The notes under the pieces: generated by a model
The model's input: the letters and a program-made list of their open reading frames with translations, nothing else
The model's database searches: none
Told to the model about the DNA's origin: nothing
Position numbers and translations under genes: made by a program
In this document: piece by piece, positions 1-5,070 of the stretch
Position numbering within the stretch: the stretch's first letter is position 1
Layout of the letters: every line of letters begins with the position of its first letter
Assembly: GCA_004560915.1 (NCBI GenBank)
Contig: SFTR01000027.1
Span: 1-11,038 of the forward strand
DNA: 11,038 bases
Direction of reading: 5' to 3'
Origin: a bacterium
Lineage (GTDB): Bacteria; Bacillota_I; Bacilli_A; RF39; UBA660

Positions 1-2
1 TT

Positions 3-59
3 AAAGTGAAATTAAAAGGATTGTCGCCTGTTAATTACAGGTTACAATCCTCTAATTAG
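3..59 (+). CDS. IS3-family (IS150-group) transposase, C-terminal fragment
   Basis: Reading from position 3 gives KVKLKGLSPVNYRLQSSN and then TAG. This is the typical extreme C-terminus of the IS150-group OrfB DDE transposase, where an (I/V)KLKGLSPV.YR motif follows the last catalytic region. Only 18 codons are visible; the catalytic DDE core and any OrfA lie to the left of the window, so I cannot tell whether the enzyme is intact. The DNA of this tail also folds as a strong hairpin (see 17-51). The assignment rests on a short peptide but is supported by the matching inverted repeat immediately downstream. Confidence 0.75.
   Translation, partial: KVKLKGLSPVNYRLQSSN
17..51. repeat. Interrupted hairpin inside the transposase 3' end
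   Basis: Bases 17-24 (AGGATTGT) pair perfectly with 44-51 (ACAATCCT). Inside them, after a 2x2 internal loop, 27-31 (CCTGT) pairs with 37-41 (ACAGG) around a 5-nt loop. The structure lies within coding sequence, just before the transposase stop, and has no T-run after it, so it is not a standard intrinsic terminator. It may limit transcription or translation crossing the IS end, but that is inference. Confidence 0.6.
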
Positions 60-73
60 AAACTATTTATAAA

Positions 74-99
74 CTGTCCAACTTTTAGGGTTCAGTTCA
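74..99. repeat. Right terminal inverted repeat of the IS element
   Basis: The sequence ends in CA at 99, as expected for the right end of an IS3-family element (5'-TG...CA-3'). Its complement has the ACTG, CCC and AAAAGTTGGACA blocks common to IS150-group ends. The left partner is outside the window, so the exact repeat length is estimated. Confidence 0.65.
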
Positions 100-113
100 A
101 ATTAACTCTTTTA

Positions 114-665
114 CTATGCATTTAACAACTTACAATCATAATCATATAATAATTCATTAACATTATTTATATTATATACTTTATTAATAAAGCAAAATCT
201 AATTATTAAATCAAAATAATTATTTTTAGGAAGTGAATAAGAGGCACTATCTAGTAATTCAACTATCTCAAGTTCATTAAGTTCTAATGAAAGGCCAAGT
301 AATATAATAGTTTCTTTAGAAGGATGATAATTTTTATCACTTCTTATCTTAGAAAATAATCTTCTATCAATATGTACTTTATTATAAACATCACTATCTT
401 TAAGATTTCTTTCATCAATCATTTTAAATAACATTGTTTGAAAATCATTATATTTATCATTATCTTTTAAATATTGTTCAACTGGGTTAATACTTTTTTT
501 ATATTGTGGTTCCTCGCAAATTTCTAAATCATCATCTTCACTATAATACTCATCATAAAAAATATTTTTAAGTTTTTCCCTAAATATAAATTCATTTTTC
601 TTATGTTCAGTTTTATCTTCTTTTTCTAAATTTAAATTAATATATTTTTTTAATTCTTCTTTCAT
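114..665 (-). CDS. HTH-like protein, divergent partner of the vWA protein
   Basis: 183 residues. The N-terminal part (about 1-60) is highly charged with an acidic patch (EDDDLEICEE, about 43-52) and looks unstructured. The C-terminal 110 residues resemble a conserved Firmicutes domain, annotated variously as HTH/XRE-like or RNA-binding: MIDERNLKDSDVYNKVHID (82-100), RRLFSKIRSDKNYHPSKETI (101-120), LLGLSLELNELEIVELLDSA (122-141), then a tail ending YDYDCKLLNA. From memory this domain often occurs beside vWA or macro-domain genes; that recall is not verified here. Residues 86-136 look like a helix-turn-helix, so DNA or RNA binding is plausible. The ATG at 665 follows an AGAGGAAA SD and an extended -10 promoter with an 11-nt leader. 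The family-like C-terminus suggests the IS insertion just beyond the stop did not truncate it. Function: possible regulator of the divergent vWA gene (inference). Confidence 0.75.
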   Translation of the reverse strand: MKEELKKYINLNLEKEDKTEHKKNEFIFREKLKNIFYDEYYSEDDDLEICEEPQYKKSINPVEQYLKDNDKYNDFQTMLFKMIDERNLKDSDVYNKVHIDRRLFSKIRSDKNYHPSKETIILLGLSLELNELEIVELLDSASYSLPKNNYFDLIIRFCFINKVYNINNVNELLYDYDCKLLNA

Positions 666-682
666 AATTTCCTCTTTAGGTA

Positions 683-691
683 ATTATAACA
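683..691 (-). promoter_or_regulatory. Extended -10 promoter of the HTH-like gene
   Basis: On the minus strand the sequence reads TGTTATAAT, a perfect extended -10 (TGnTATAAT). Transcription would start near 676, giving an 11-nt leader that is essentially the SD. There is no good -35 box; the inverted repeat at 697-713 covers the place where it would be, so a protein bound there would be expected to affect this promoter. Confidence 0.6.
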
Positions 692-696
692 TAAAT

Positions 697-713
697 GTCA
701 CTTTTAAAGCGAC
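697..713. promoter_or_regulatory. Near-perfect 17-bp inverted repeat, candidate operator between the divergent genes
   Basis: GTCACTTT (697-704) and AAAGCGAC (706-713) are inverted repeats with 7 of 8 positions matching around a single central T. It is one of the most GC-containing stretches of an otherwise AT-only region and lies midway between the two start codons, overlapping the -35 region of the minus-strand promoter and sitting 50 bp before the vWA start. This is a typical position for a shared operator of a divergent pair. Which protein binds it is unknown; the HTH-like protein next door is the first candidate. Confidence 0.55.
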
Positions 714-763
714 CAAATAAATAATAGAAAATATTATTATTAAAGAGAAAAGAGGGAGAGAGT

Positions 764-1360
764 ATGAAAAATAAAATGAGAGATAACGAAATGGATATAG
801 TGTTTTTACTTGATAGAAGTGGTTCTATGAGTGGGATAGAAAAGGACACAATTGGAGGGTATAATAGTTATATTAATTCACAAAGAGGAAAAAATGTAAA
901 AGTAACAACAATATTATTTGATGATAAGTATGAAGTACTACATAATAGGGAAAATATTGATAACGTAAAAAAATTAACTAATAAAGAATATTATGTTAGA
1001 GGATGCACTGCATTATTAGATGCAATAGGTAAAACTATAAGAGAAATGGAAGATAAAGCTCCTAATAAAGTAATATTTGTTATTACAACAGATGGTTATG
1101 AAAATGCATCAACAAAATATAATAAATCACAAATAAAAGAATTAATCCAAGCTCATAAAGATTGGAAATTCACATATATTGGAGCAGATATAGATTCATA
1201 TAATGAAGGAAGAAGTCTAGGAATAGATGATGCATTCATTGCAAACTATGAAAAGAGTGAAAAAGGTGTAGGAAAACTATATAAGGCAGTAAGTAAATTA
1301 AGTTGTATTTTCTATGATGATGAAGAAATAGATGAAAGTTGGAAAGAAGAATTAGAATAA
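764..1360 (+). CDS. von Willebrand factor A (vWA) domain protein
   Basis: 198 residues, essentially a single vWA domain. The metal-ion-dependent adhesion site (MIDAS) is complete: D17-x-S19-x-S21 in FLLDRSGSMSG, T82 in GCTALLDAIG, and D110 in VITTDGYENAS. This implies divalent-cation dependent binding of a protein ligand. There is no signal peptide or membrane segment, so it is probably cytoplasmic, unlike the secreted adhesin vWA proteins. It resembles small TerY-like stand-alone vWA proteins that act with partners such as phosphatases, kinases or macro-domain proteins; none of these is present within the window. The ATG at 764 follows a GAGGGAG SD (752-758). The C-terminus is acidic (YDDEEIDESWKEELE). 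The divergently transcribed HTH-like gene shares its promoter region. The partner and process are unknown. Confidence 0.88.
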   Translation: MKNKMRDNEMDIVFLLDRSGSMSGIEKDTIGGYNSYINSQRGKNVKVTTILFDDKYEVLHNRENIDNVKKLTNKEYYVRGCTALLDAIGKTIREMEDKAPNKVIFVITTDGYENASTKYNKSQIKELIQAHKDWKFTYIGADIDSYNEGRSLGIDDAFIANYEKSEKGVGKLYKAVSKLSCIFYDDEEIDESWKEELE

Positions 1361-1382
1361 TATAGCAAGATAAAACTAATTA

Positions 1383-1391
1383 TGCTAAAAT
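1383..1391 (+). promoter_or_regulatory. Possible extended -10 promoter of the hydrolase gene
   Basis: TGCTAAAAT fits the extended -10 form TGn-TAAAAT. Start would be near 1398, giving a leader of about 16 nt containing the SD. No convincing -35 is visible. There is no clear terminator after the vWA gene, so read-through from it is also possible. Confidence 0.4.
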
Positions 1392-1413
1392 AATACCATA
1401 GGAAGTGAGTATT

Positions 1414-2163
1414 ATGGAATTATTTAGAAAAGCAATATTAGTTATACATGGTTTTGCAGGTGGAGTATATGATCAAGAGTATTTAACGCATAGACTTGAG
1501 TTAATTAATAATTTTGATGTATTTACTTTTACTTTACCTGGACATGATGGTGACTTTAAAAAGAAAATAACTTATAAAGATTGGATTAAAAAAGTAGATA
1601 GTGAAATGGAATTTTTAATATCTAATGGATATAAAAAAATATATGTTATAGGTCACTCTATGGGAGGAGTATTAGCTTCATATGCAGCATCAAAATATCC
1701 ACAAGTTAAAAAACTAGTTTTAGTAGCACCAGCATTTAGAATAAGTGGATTTGAGAGCTCTAAATTTAATATAAATACAGCATTAACTTCAACACCAAAA
1801 ATATTTGAAGAATATGGTGCAGGTTTAGTAACAAATAGATTATTAAAACTACCAGCTAACTGCTATATAGAATTTTTTAAAGTAGTAAAAGAACTACAAG
1901 ATTCTATAAAAGATGTAACAGCACCAACACTTATATTAAGAGGTACCTCAGACTTTATAGTTCCACAAGAATCAGTAGAATATGCTTATAGTAGTGTAAA
2001 GAATAACTTAAAGAAGTTAGTAATGTTAGAAAAAACAACACACGATGTATTTAGAGAAAACAAAAAAGGACAAGCAACAGACTTAATAATAGAATTCTTC
2101 AAAAATAAAAATAGCTTATTAAGTTTTCCAAATGGAATAACAGAAAACGATAAAGAAAATTAA
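1414..2163 (+). CDS. Alpha/beta hydrolase (esterase/lipase-like)
   Basis: 249 residues. A canonical alpha/beta-hydrolase fold: oxyanion-region motif VIHGFAGG (10-17), nucleophile elbow GHSMGG with Ser82, acid Asp180 in RGTSDFIVP, and His210 in KTTHDVF, forming a complete Ser-Asp-His triad. The size and motif spacing resemble carboxylesterase Est30 or monoacylglycerol lipase-like enzymes, so short-chain esters or monoglycerides are likely substrates (family inference). No signal peptide, hence cytoplasmic. Start choice: a GTG in the same frame at 1405 would add three residues, but it lies inside the SD (AGGAAGTGA, 1400-1408), which is correctly spaced 5 nt before the ATG at 1414. The stop codon is part of the stem of the terminator that follows. 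Confidence 0.88.
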   Translation: MELFRKAILVIHGFAGGVYDQEYLTHRLELINNFDVFTFTLPGHDGDFKKKITYKDWIKKVDSEMEFLISNGYKKIYVIGHSMGGVLASYAASKYPQVKKLVLVAPAFRISGFESSKFNINTALTSTPKIFEEYGAGLVTNRLLKLPANCYIEFFKVVKELQDSIKDVTAPTLILRGTSDFIVPQESVEYAYSSVKNNLKKLVMLEKTTHDVFRENKKGQATDLIIEFFKNKNSLLSFPNGITENDKEN

Positions 2164-2184
2164 GATTACTTCGGTAATCTTTTT
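2162..2184 (+). terminator. Intrinsic terminator with a C(UUCG)G tetraloop
   Basis: AAGATTAC (2162-2169) pairs with GTAATCTT (2174-2181) around the very stable TTCG tetraloop closed by C-G, followed by a T-run. The stem starts inside the TAA stop of the hydrolase gene. It ends the upstream unit just 8-9 bp before the next -10 box. Confidence 0.85.
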
Positions 2185-2189
2185 AATTA

Positions 2190-2198
2190 TGTTATAAT
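2190..2198 (+). promoter_or_regulatory. Extended -10 promoter of the GNAT / S51 operon
   Basis: TGTTATAAT is a perfect extended -10, placed directly after the terminator T-run. The -35 region would fall inside the terminator hairpin and is poor. Predicted start near 2205 gives a 10-nt leader beginning with the SD AGGTGA. Confidence 0.65.
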
Positions 2199-2214
2199 AA
2201 TTTTAGGTGATAAT

Positions 2215-2709
2215 ATGACTATTATAGAATATGAAGAAAAGTATTTAGAAGATGTAAAAGACTTATTAGTAGAGTTAGAAAAATATATTCTTACAATAGA
2301 TGAAGACGACTTAGACCATTTACATAAAGATTATAGAGATAAAATGGCAGTAATTGATTTAAAAGAAGCATATGAAAACGAAGGTAAATGCTTTTTAGCA
2401 TTAGATAACAATAAAGTGGTTGGACTAGTAATTGGATGTATATTTCCATATGATGAATATGATTATTTAGATTATAAATGTCCAAGAAGAGGAGAAATAA
2501 CTGAGCTCATTGTTAGTAAGAAAGTAAGAAGCAAAGGTGTAGGCAAAGAACTAATGAACAAGATGGAAGAACACTTTAAAAGTCTAGGTTGTGAGTATGT
2601 GATAGTGGATGTATTCGCATACAATCATAACGCAGAAAACTTCTATAATAAAAAAGGCTATCATGCAAGAATGAAAACATTAATAAAAAATTTAAATGAA
2701 GACAAATAA
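2215..2709 (+). CDS. GNAT family N-acetyltransferase
   Basis: 164 residues, a complete single GNAT (Gcn5-related) domain. The acetyl-CoA pyrophosphate-binding motif is VRSKGVGKEL (R/Q-x-x-G-x-G/A form at about 105-110), preceded by strand ITELIVS (95-101), and the C-terminal motif B reads NAENFYNKKGYHAR (about 139-152) with the usual FY..GY pattern. It would transfer an acetyl group from acetyl-CoA to an amine; the acceptor cannot be told from sequence. The N-terminal part is rich in Asp and Glu (DEDDLDHLHKDY). SD AGGTGA lies 4 nt before the ATG. It is cotranscribed with the S51-like hydrolase 15 nt downstream. Confidence 0.88.
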   Translation: MTIIEYEEKYLEDVKDLLVELEKYILTIDEDDLDHLHKDYRDKMAVIDLKEAYENEGKCFLALDNNKVVGLVIGCIFPYDEYDYLDYKCPRRGEITELIVSKKVRSKGVGKELMNKMEEHFKSLGCEYVIVDVFAYNHNAENFYNKKGYHARMKTLIKNLNEDK

Positions 2710-2724
2710 GAAAGAAGGTGCAAA

Positions 2725-3405
2725 ATGATTAATTATTTAATGAGTGGAATAGATAAAGAAAATGGATTTACTAGTGAGCAAGTTAATTCTTTAAAGAAAG
2801 ATATAAAGGATAATAGTGTTATTACTTTTATAGCGTCAAACTTCGATAACATCGAAAAAACAGTTAAGCATAAAAACTTGTTAGTAGAAGCATTTAATAA
2901 AGTGGGTATCAATTTTAAATGTGAATACCTTGTTGATAAAAGAGTTACTAAAGAAGAAGCAAAAGAATTATTAAATAAATCTAATATAGTTTTTCTTATG
3001 GGTGGAGATACATATAAAGAAATGCAAAGTATAAACGAATACAAGATTAAAGATGATATTACAAGTAGAGATTTAATAATAGGCGTTTCAGCAGGTAGTC
3101 TAAATCAAAGCAAAAATGTTATTTATTTAGATGAATACCAAGATTATAAATTAGTTAAATATGAAGGCTTAGGTTTAGTAGAATTTAATATATATCCACA
3201 TTTAGATTTAAAAAATGAAGAATTTCTAAAAGAAATATTTACTGTAAGCAATGATAGGCCACTAATTGCTCTTCCAAATGAATCATTTATTAGATGTGAA
3301 AACGATAAAATAGAGTATCATGGAAATTATTATAAAGTAAGAAATGGTGTAATGATTATAAATGATAAAGAATATAGTGATATTAAGGAAATTGTAAATC
3401 TATAG
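2725..3405 (+). CDS. Peptidase S51 / dipeptidase E-like serine hydrolase
   Basis: 226 residues. It has the peptidase S51 (PepE, class I glutamine-amidotransferase-like) pattern: FLMGGDTYKEM (90-100), nucleophile elbow GVSAGS with Ser122, and a C-terminal YPHLDL with His159, matching the PepE Ser and His positions (S120 and H157 in the Salmonella enzyme, from memory). Known members cleave Asp-X dipeptides or cyanophycin; the specificity here is not determined. The N-terminus (MINYLMSGID) shows no signal peptide, so it is cytoplasmic. A strong SD (AAGAAGGTG, 2712-2720) precedes the ATG. The 15-nt gap after the GNAT gene with no promoter indicates one operon. The pairing of an acetyltransferase and a dipeptidase could reflect small-peptide processing, but this is speculation. 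Confidence 0.85.
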   Translation: MINYLMSGIDKENGFTSEQVNSLKKDIKDNSVITFIASNFDNIEKTVKHKNLLVEAFNKVGINFKCEYLVDKRVTKEEAKELLNKSNIVFLMGGDTYKEMQSINEYKIKDDITSRDLIIGVSAGSLNQSKNVIYLDEYQDYKLVKYEGLGLVEFNIYPHLDLKNEEFLKEIFTVSNDRPLIALPNESFIRCENDKIEYHGNYYKVRNGVMIINDKEYSDIKEIVNL

Positions 3406-3419
3406 TAAATTTACATTTT
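3393..3419 (+). terminator. Weak intrinsic terminator over the S51 stop codon
   Basis: TGTAAAT (3393-3399) pairs with ATTTACA (3409-3415) around a 9-nt loop that contains the TAG stop, followed by TTTT. The stem is AT-rich and so weak. Its right arm doubles as the -35 box (TTTACA) of the next promoter. Confidence 0.4.
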
Positions 3420-3438
3420 ATATAATTTAATATATAAT
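3410..3438 (+). promoter_or_regulatory. Strong sigma-A type promoter predicting a leaderless mRNA
   Basis: TTTACA (3410-3415, 5 of 6 to consensus), a 17-nt spacer, and a perfect TATAAT (3433-3438). The start is predicted at A3445 or A3446, and the ATG of the next gene is at 3446, so there is no room for an SD. Nothing resembling an SD is present between the -10 box and the ATG. Confidence 0.75.
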
Positions 3439-3445
3439 AATAGCA

Positions 3446-3907
3446 ATGAAAAACATAGTTATAGAAGAAAAACAATTAAAAGATTTAGATATAAATGATA
3501 CATTCTTTGACTCATTAAAAAGTGATTATAAAGACTTTATTATTTGGTTTAATAATCATTTAGATAGAAAAGCATATGTAACATATCAAAACAATAAAAT
3601 AACATCTATTTTAGTATTGAAAATAGAAGAAGAAAATGAAAATTATAATTTTACCAAAGAATTTAAGCCATCAAAAAGATTAAAAATATGTACTCTAAAA
3701 GTAACAGATAAATATAAAAGATTAGTTACTAAATATTTAGAATTAGCACTTACTGAAGCAATAAAAAATAAAGTAAATGAAATATATATAACACTTTACA
3801 CTAATCATAAAGATTTAATAAATCTATTAGAAAGAAATAATTACACATATTATTGTGATAATACTAATAATGAGAAAGTATATGTAAACAAAATAAAAGA
3901 GTTTTAA
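3446..3907 (+). CDS. GNAT-like acetyltransferase-fold protein, probably leaderless
   Basis: 153 residues. It resembles a Firmicutes GNAT subfamily with the signature F.SLK.DY..F..WF (20-35), KAYV.Y (42-47), PSKRLKICTLKV (75-86) and I.LLERNNY (125-133). In the members I recall, the acetyl-CoA loop after the central strand carries glycines (of the form RLGE.F); here it reads YKRLVTKYLEL (about 90-100) without glycine, so cofactor binding may be altered or lost. It seems shorter than many relatives, which often carry further domains; this comparison is from memory. The gene has no SD, and its promoter places the mRNA 5' end at or 1 nt before the ATG. It converges on the acidic minus-strand gene with only 8 nt between stops. 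The substrate is unknown. Confidence 0.72.
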   Translation: MKNIVIEEKQLKDLDINDTFFDSLKSDYKDFIIWFNNHLDRKAYVTYQNNKITSILVLKIEEENENYNFTKEFKPSKRLKICTLKVTDKYKRLVTKYLELALTEAIKNKVNEIYITLYTNHKDLINLLERNNYTYYCDNTNNEKVYVNKIKEF

Positions 3908-3917
3908 AGCTCTTTTT
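3895..3917. terminator. Bidirectional terminator between convergent genes
   Basis: AAAAGAG (3895-3901) pairs with CTCTTTT (3910-3916) around an 8-nt loop, with Ts following on the plus strand (3913-3917) and an interrupted T-run on the minus strand. The stop codons of both convergent genes (3905-3907 plus, 3916-3918 minus) lie within or against the structure. Confidence 0.65.
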
Positions 3918-4392
3918 AATCAGGATCTTCAAAATGAAAGTCATCATCTTCGAGTTCAGTTTCTTCAAATCTATATGACTCATTATCTTTAACTTTACTT
4001 TGTTTCTTTTTAGTACCAAATAAAGACCCAATAAATAATGTTTTTAATAAACTGTGTTTATTTTTCTTTTCATCTTTTTCTTTCTTATGTATTTTAGTAT
4101 TTAATTCAATAGTTTCATTAGCTATCTCATTAGTAGTATCAACGATTCTTTCTATTAAATCTAAATATCCCTTAATAGTTTTTGCTTTACTATTTTTAAT
4201 TTTTTTAATATCTTCATCAAAATCATCTAAGTTAGCATTCTTTTCTATTAAAGTTAAATAATAATTATAAAATCTAATTAAAGTATCATAACAATCAGCA
4301 GAACATCTTATAACTTTTTTTAATTTAGTTTCATCATCTAATTCATCAAGTTTAAGTTTTTTTATAATCTTATCATAATCATACATTTCCAT
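3916..4392 (-). CDS. Acidic-tailed protein of unknown function
   Basis: 158 residues; I do not recognise the family. Residues 1-105 are mostly predicted helical and charged, with two Cys (C30, C34 in IRCSADCYDTLIR) and an aromatic stretch (FYNYYLTLIE, 41-50), compatible with a helical bundle. A basic linker (KKEKDEKKNKH, about 103-113) leads to a short hydrophobic, Gly-containing segment (SLLKTLFIGSLFG, 114-126), a second basic patch (TKKKQSKVK), and an acidic aromatic tail (RFEETELEDDDFHFEDPD). The hydrophobic segment is too short for an ordinary transmembrane helix but might bind membrane or a partner. Start: the ATG at 4392 is 5 nt after a GAGGGA SD; a second ATG at 4386 is too far. Divergent from tetR with a 77-bp gap. 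Confidence 0.7.
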   Translation of the reverse strand: MEMYDYDKIIKKLKLDELDDETKLKKVIRCSADCYDTLIRFYNYYLTLIEKNANLDDFDEDIKKIKNSKAKTIKGYLDLIERIVDTTNEIANETIELNTKIHKKEKDEKKNKHSLLKTLFIGSLFGTKKKQSKVKDNESYRFEETELEDDDFHFEDPD

Positions 4393-4411
4393 AGATATCC
4401 CTCTATAAAAA

Positions 4412-4420
4412 AGTATATCA
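4412..4420 (-). promoter_or_regulatory. Extended -10 promoter of the acidic-protein gene
   Basis: The minus strand reads TGATATACT, an extended -10 (TGn-TATACT). Start is predicted near 4405, giving a leader of about 12-13 nt that holds the SD GAGGGA. The -35 region is weak. Confidence 0.5.
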
Positions 4421-4425
4421 TAATT

Positions 4426-4453
4426 TTGAAAAAACTTAAATTTATTGTATAAT
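4426..4453 (+). promoter_or_regulatory. tetR promoter
   Basis: TTGAAA (4426-4431), a 16-nt spacer and a perfect TATAAT (4448-4453). Predicted start near 4460 leaves a 10-nt leader beginning with the SD GAGGGA. The -10 box is embedded in the palindrome at 4445-4457. Confidence 0.7.
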
Positions 4454-4457
4454 ACAA
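4445..4457. promoter_or_regulatory. Perfect 13-bp palindrome over the tetR -10 box, candidate autoregulatory operator
   Basis: TTGTAT (4445-4450) and ATACAA (4452-4457) form a perfect inverted repeat around A4451. TetR proteins bind such palindromes as dimers and commonly repress their own promoter by covering the -10 element. The sequence is AT-rich, so chance occurrence is possible; the position is what makes it a candidate. Confidence 0.45.
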
Positions 4458-4469
4458 CTGAGGGATATT

Positions 4470-5024
4470 ATGGCAAACTTTACTAAAAAAGCAATTAAAG
4501 ATACATTTATAACATTACTAAAAGAAAAGCCTTTTAATCAAATAACAGTAAAAGATATAGTAGATGAATGTGGAGTAAATAGAAATACATTTTATTATCA
4601 TTACGAAGACATAAATGATTTACTTGAAAATGTTATTACTGAAGAAACAGACATTTTAATTAAAAATTATCCAACTATAGATTCAATAGACATGGCAGTA
4701 GAAGTAGCTATTAAATATGTACTTGAAAATAAAAAGACTATTCTAAATATTTATAATCACTTAGATAAAAATATATATGAGAGATTCATAATGGACACTT
4801 GTGAATATACAGTTAGAACACTAATAAACTCAATTACTAAAAATATGAATATAAATGAAAAAGATAAGAAGTTCTTAATTAGTTTTATAAAGTGCCAATT
4901 CTTTGGATTTTGTATAGACTGGTTATCAAGAAACTTAGATGAAGAATATGTAAAAGAGTATGTAACATATACTAAAATAAGTAAAGAAATATTATTAGAA
5001 TTTATAAGTAAACATTCTAATTAA
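4470..5024 (+). CDS. TetR/AcrR family transcriptional regulator
   Basis: 184 residues. The N-terminal DNA-binding domain is typical of TetR: KKAIKDTFITLLKEKPFNQI (6-25), then the helix-turn-helix TVKDIVDECGVNRNTFYYHY (26-45) with the characteristic TFYYHY recognition helix end. The C-terminal ligand and dimer domain (about 60-184) resembles the 'TetR-like C-terminal' type found in DhaS-like regulators rather than the antibiotic-binding TetR class; the ligand is unknown. ATG with SD GAGGGA at 4460-4465. The next genes on the same strand (DUF308, dehydratase-like protein, activase) start 120 bp downstream behind a region containing an imperfect palindrome, so they are the most likely targets besides its own promoter. 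No convincing hairpin terminator follows, only a T-run around 5030-5036. Confidence 0.88.
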   Translation: MANFTKKAIKDTFITLLKEKPFNQITVKDIVDECGVNRNTFYYHYEDINDLLENVITEETDILIKNYPTIDSIDMAVEVAIKYVLENKKTILNIYNHLDKNIYERFIMDTCEYTVRTLINSITKNMNINEKDKKFLISFIKCQFFGFCIDWLSRNLDEEYVKEYVTYTKISKEILLEFISKHSN

Positions 5025-5053
5025 TATTCTTTTTTTATGCATTAAAACCACTT

Positions 5054-5070
5054 TGTCTAAAAATTAAACA
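5054..5070. promoter_or_regulatory. Imperfect 17-bp palindrome upstream of the DUF308-activase operon
   Basis: TGTCTAA (5054-5060) and TTAAACA (5064-5070) are inverted repeats with 6 of 7 positions matching around AAA. Another TGTC half-site occurs at 5083-5086 (ACTGTCCA). The site shares TGT...ACA outer ends with the tetR palindrome but has a longer centre, so it is not clearly the same operator. Confidence 0.35.

Larger units (their letters stand above)
1..99 (+). mobile_element. Right end of an IS3-family (IS150-group) insertion sequence, partial
   Basis: The first 99 bases hold the 3' end of a transposase frame (stop at 59) followed by an IS end. The strand opposite 99-74 begins TGAACTGAACCC and continues AAAAGTTGGACAG, which matches the terminal inverted repeat style of IS150-group IS3 elements (TG start, ACTG, CCC, AAAAGTTGGAC). 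The element therefore ends with CA at about 99, and the rest lies outside the window to the left. The insertion sits 14 bp past the stop codon of the neighbouring minus-strand HTH-like gene, which it leaves intact. IS3 elements usually make a 3-4 bp target duplication; only one side is visible, so it cannot be confirmed. Confidence 0.8.

Noticed and set aside
1363..1387. Possible hairpin (TAGCA/TGCTA) after the vWA gene
   Set aside because: Only 5 bp with a 15-nt loop and no proper T-run; too weak to call a terminator.
1405..1413. GTG start for the hydrolase, adding three residues
   Set aside because: The GTG lies inside the SD that serves the ATG at 1414. The same reasoning rejects the GTG at 6943 for the activase and the ATG at 5127 for DUF308.
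2291..2485. Minus-strand open frame opposite the GNAT gene
   Set aside because: It lies wholly inside a well-supported gene and encodes a low-complexity, His/Leu/Tyr-rich product with no domain; it is a shadow frame.
2733..3044. Minus-strand open frame opposite the S51-like gene
   Set aside because: Overlaps a gene with intact catalytic motifs; no SD or recognisable motif of its own.
4395..4468. Inverted pair ATATCCCTC / GAGGGATAT between the acidic gene and tetR
   Set aside because: Both arms are simply the SD sequences of the two divergent genes; the similarity is explained by ribosome binding.
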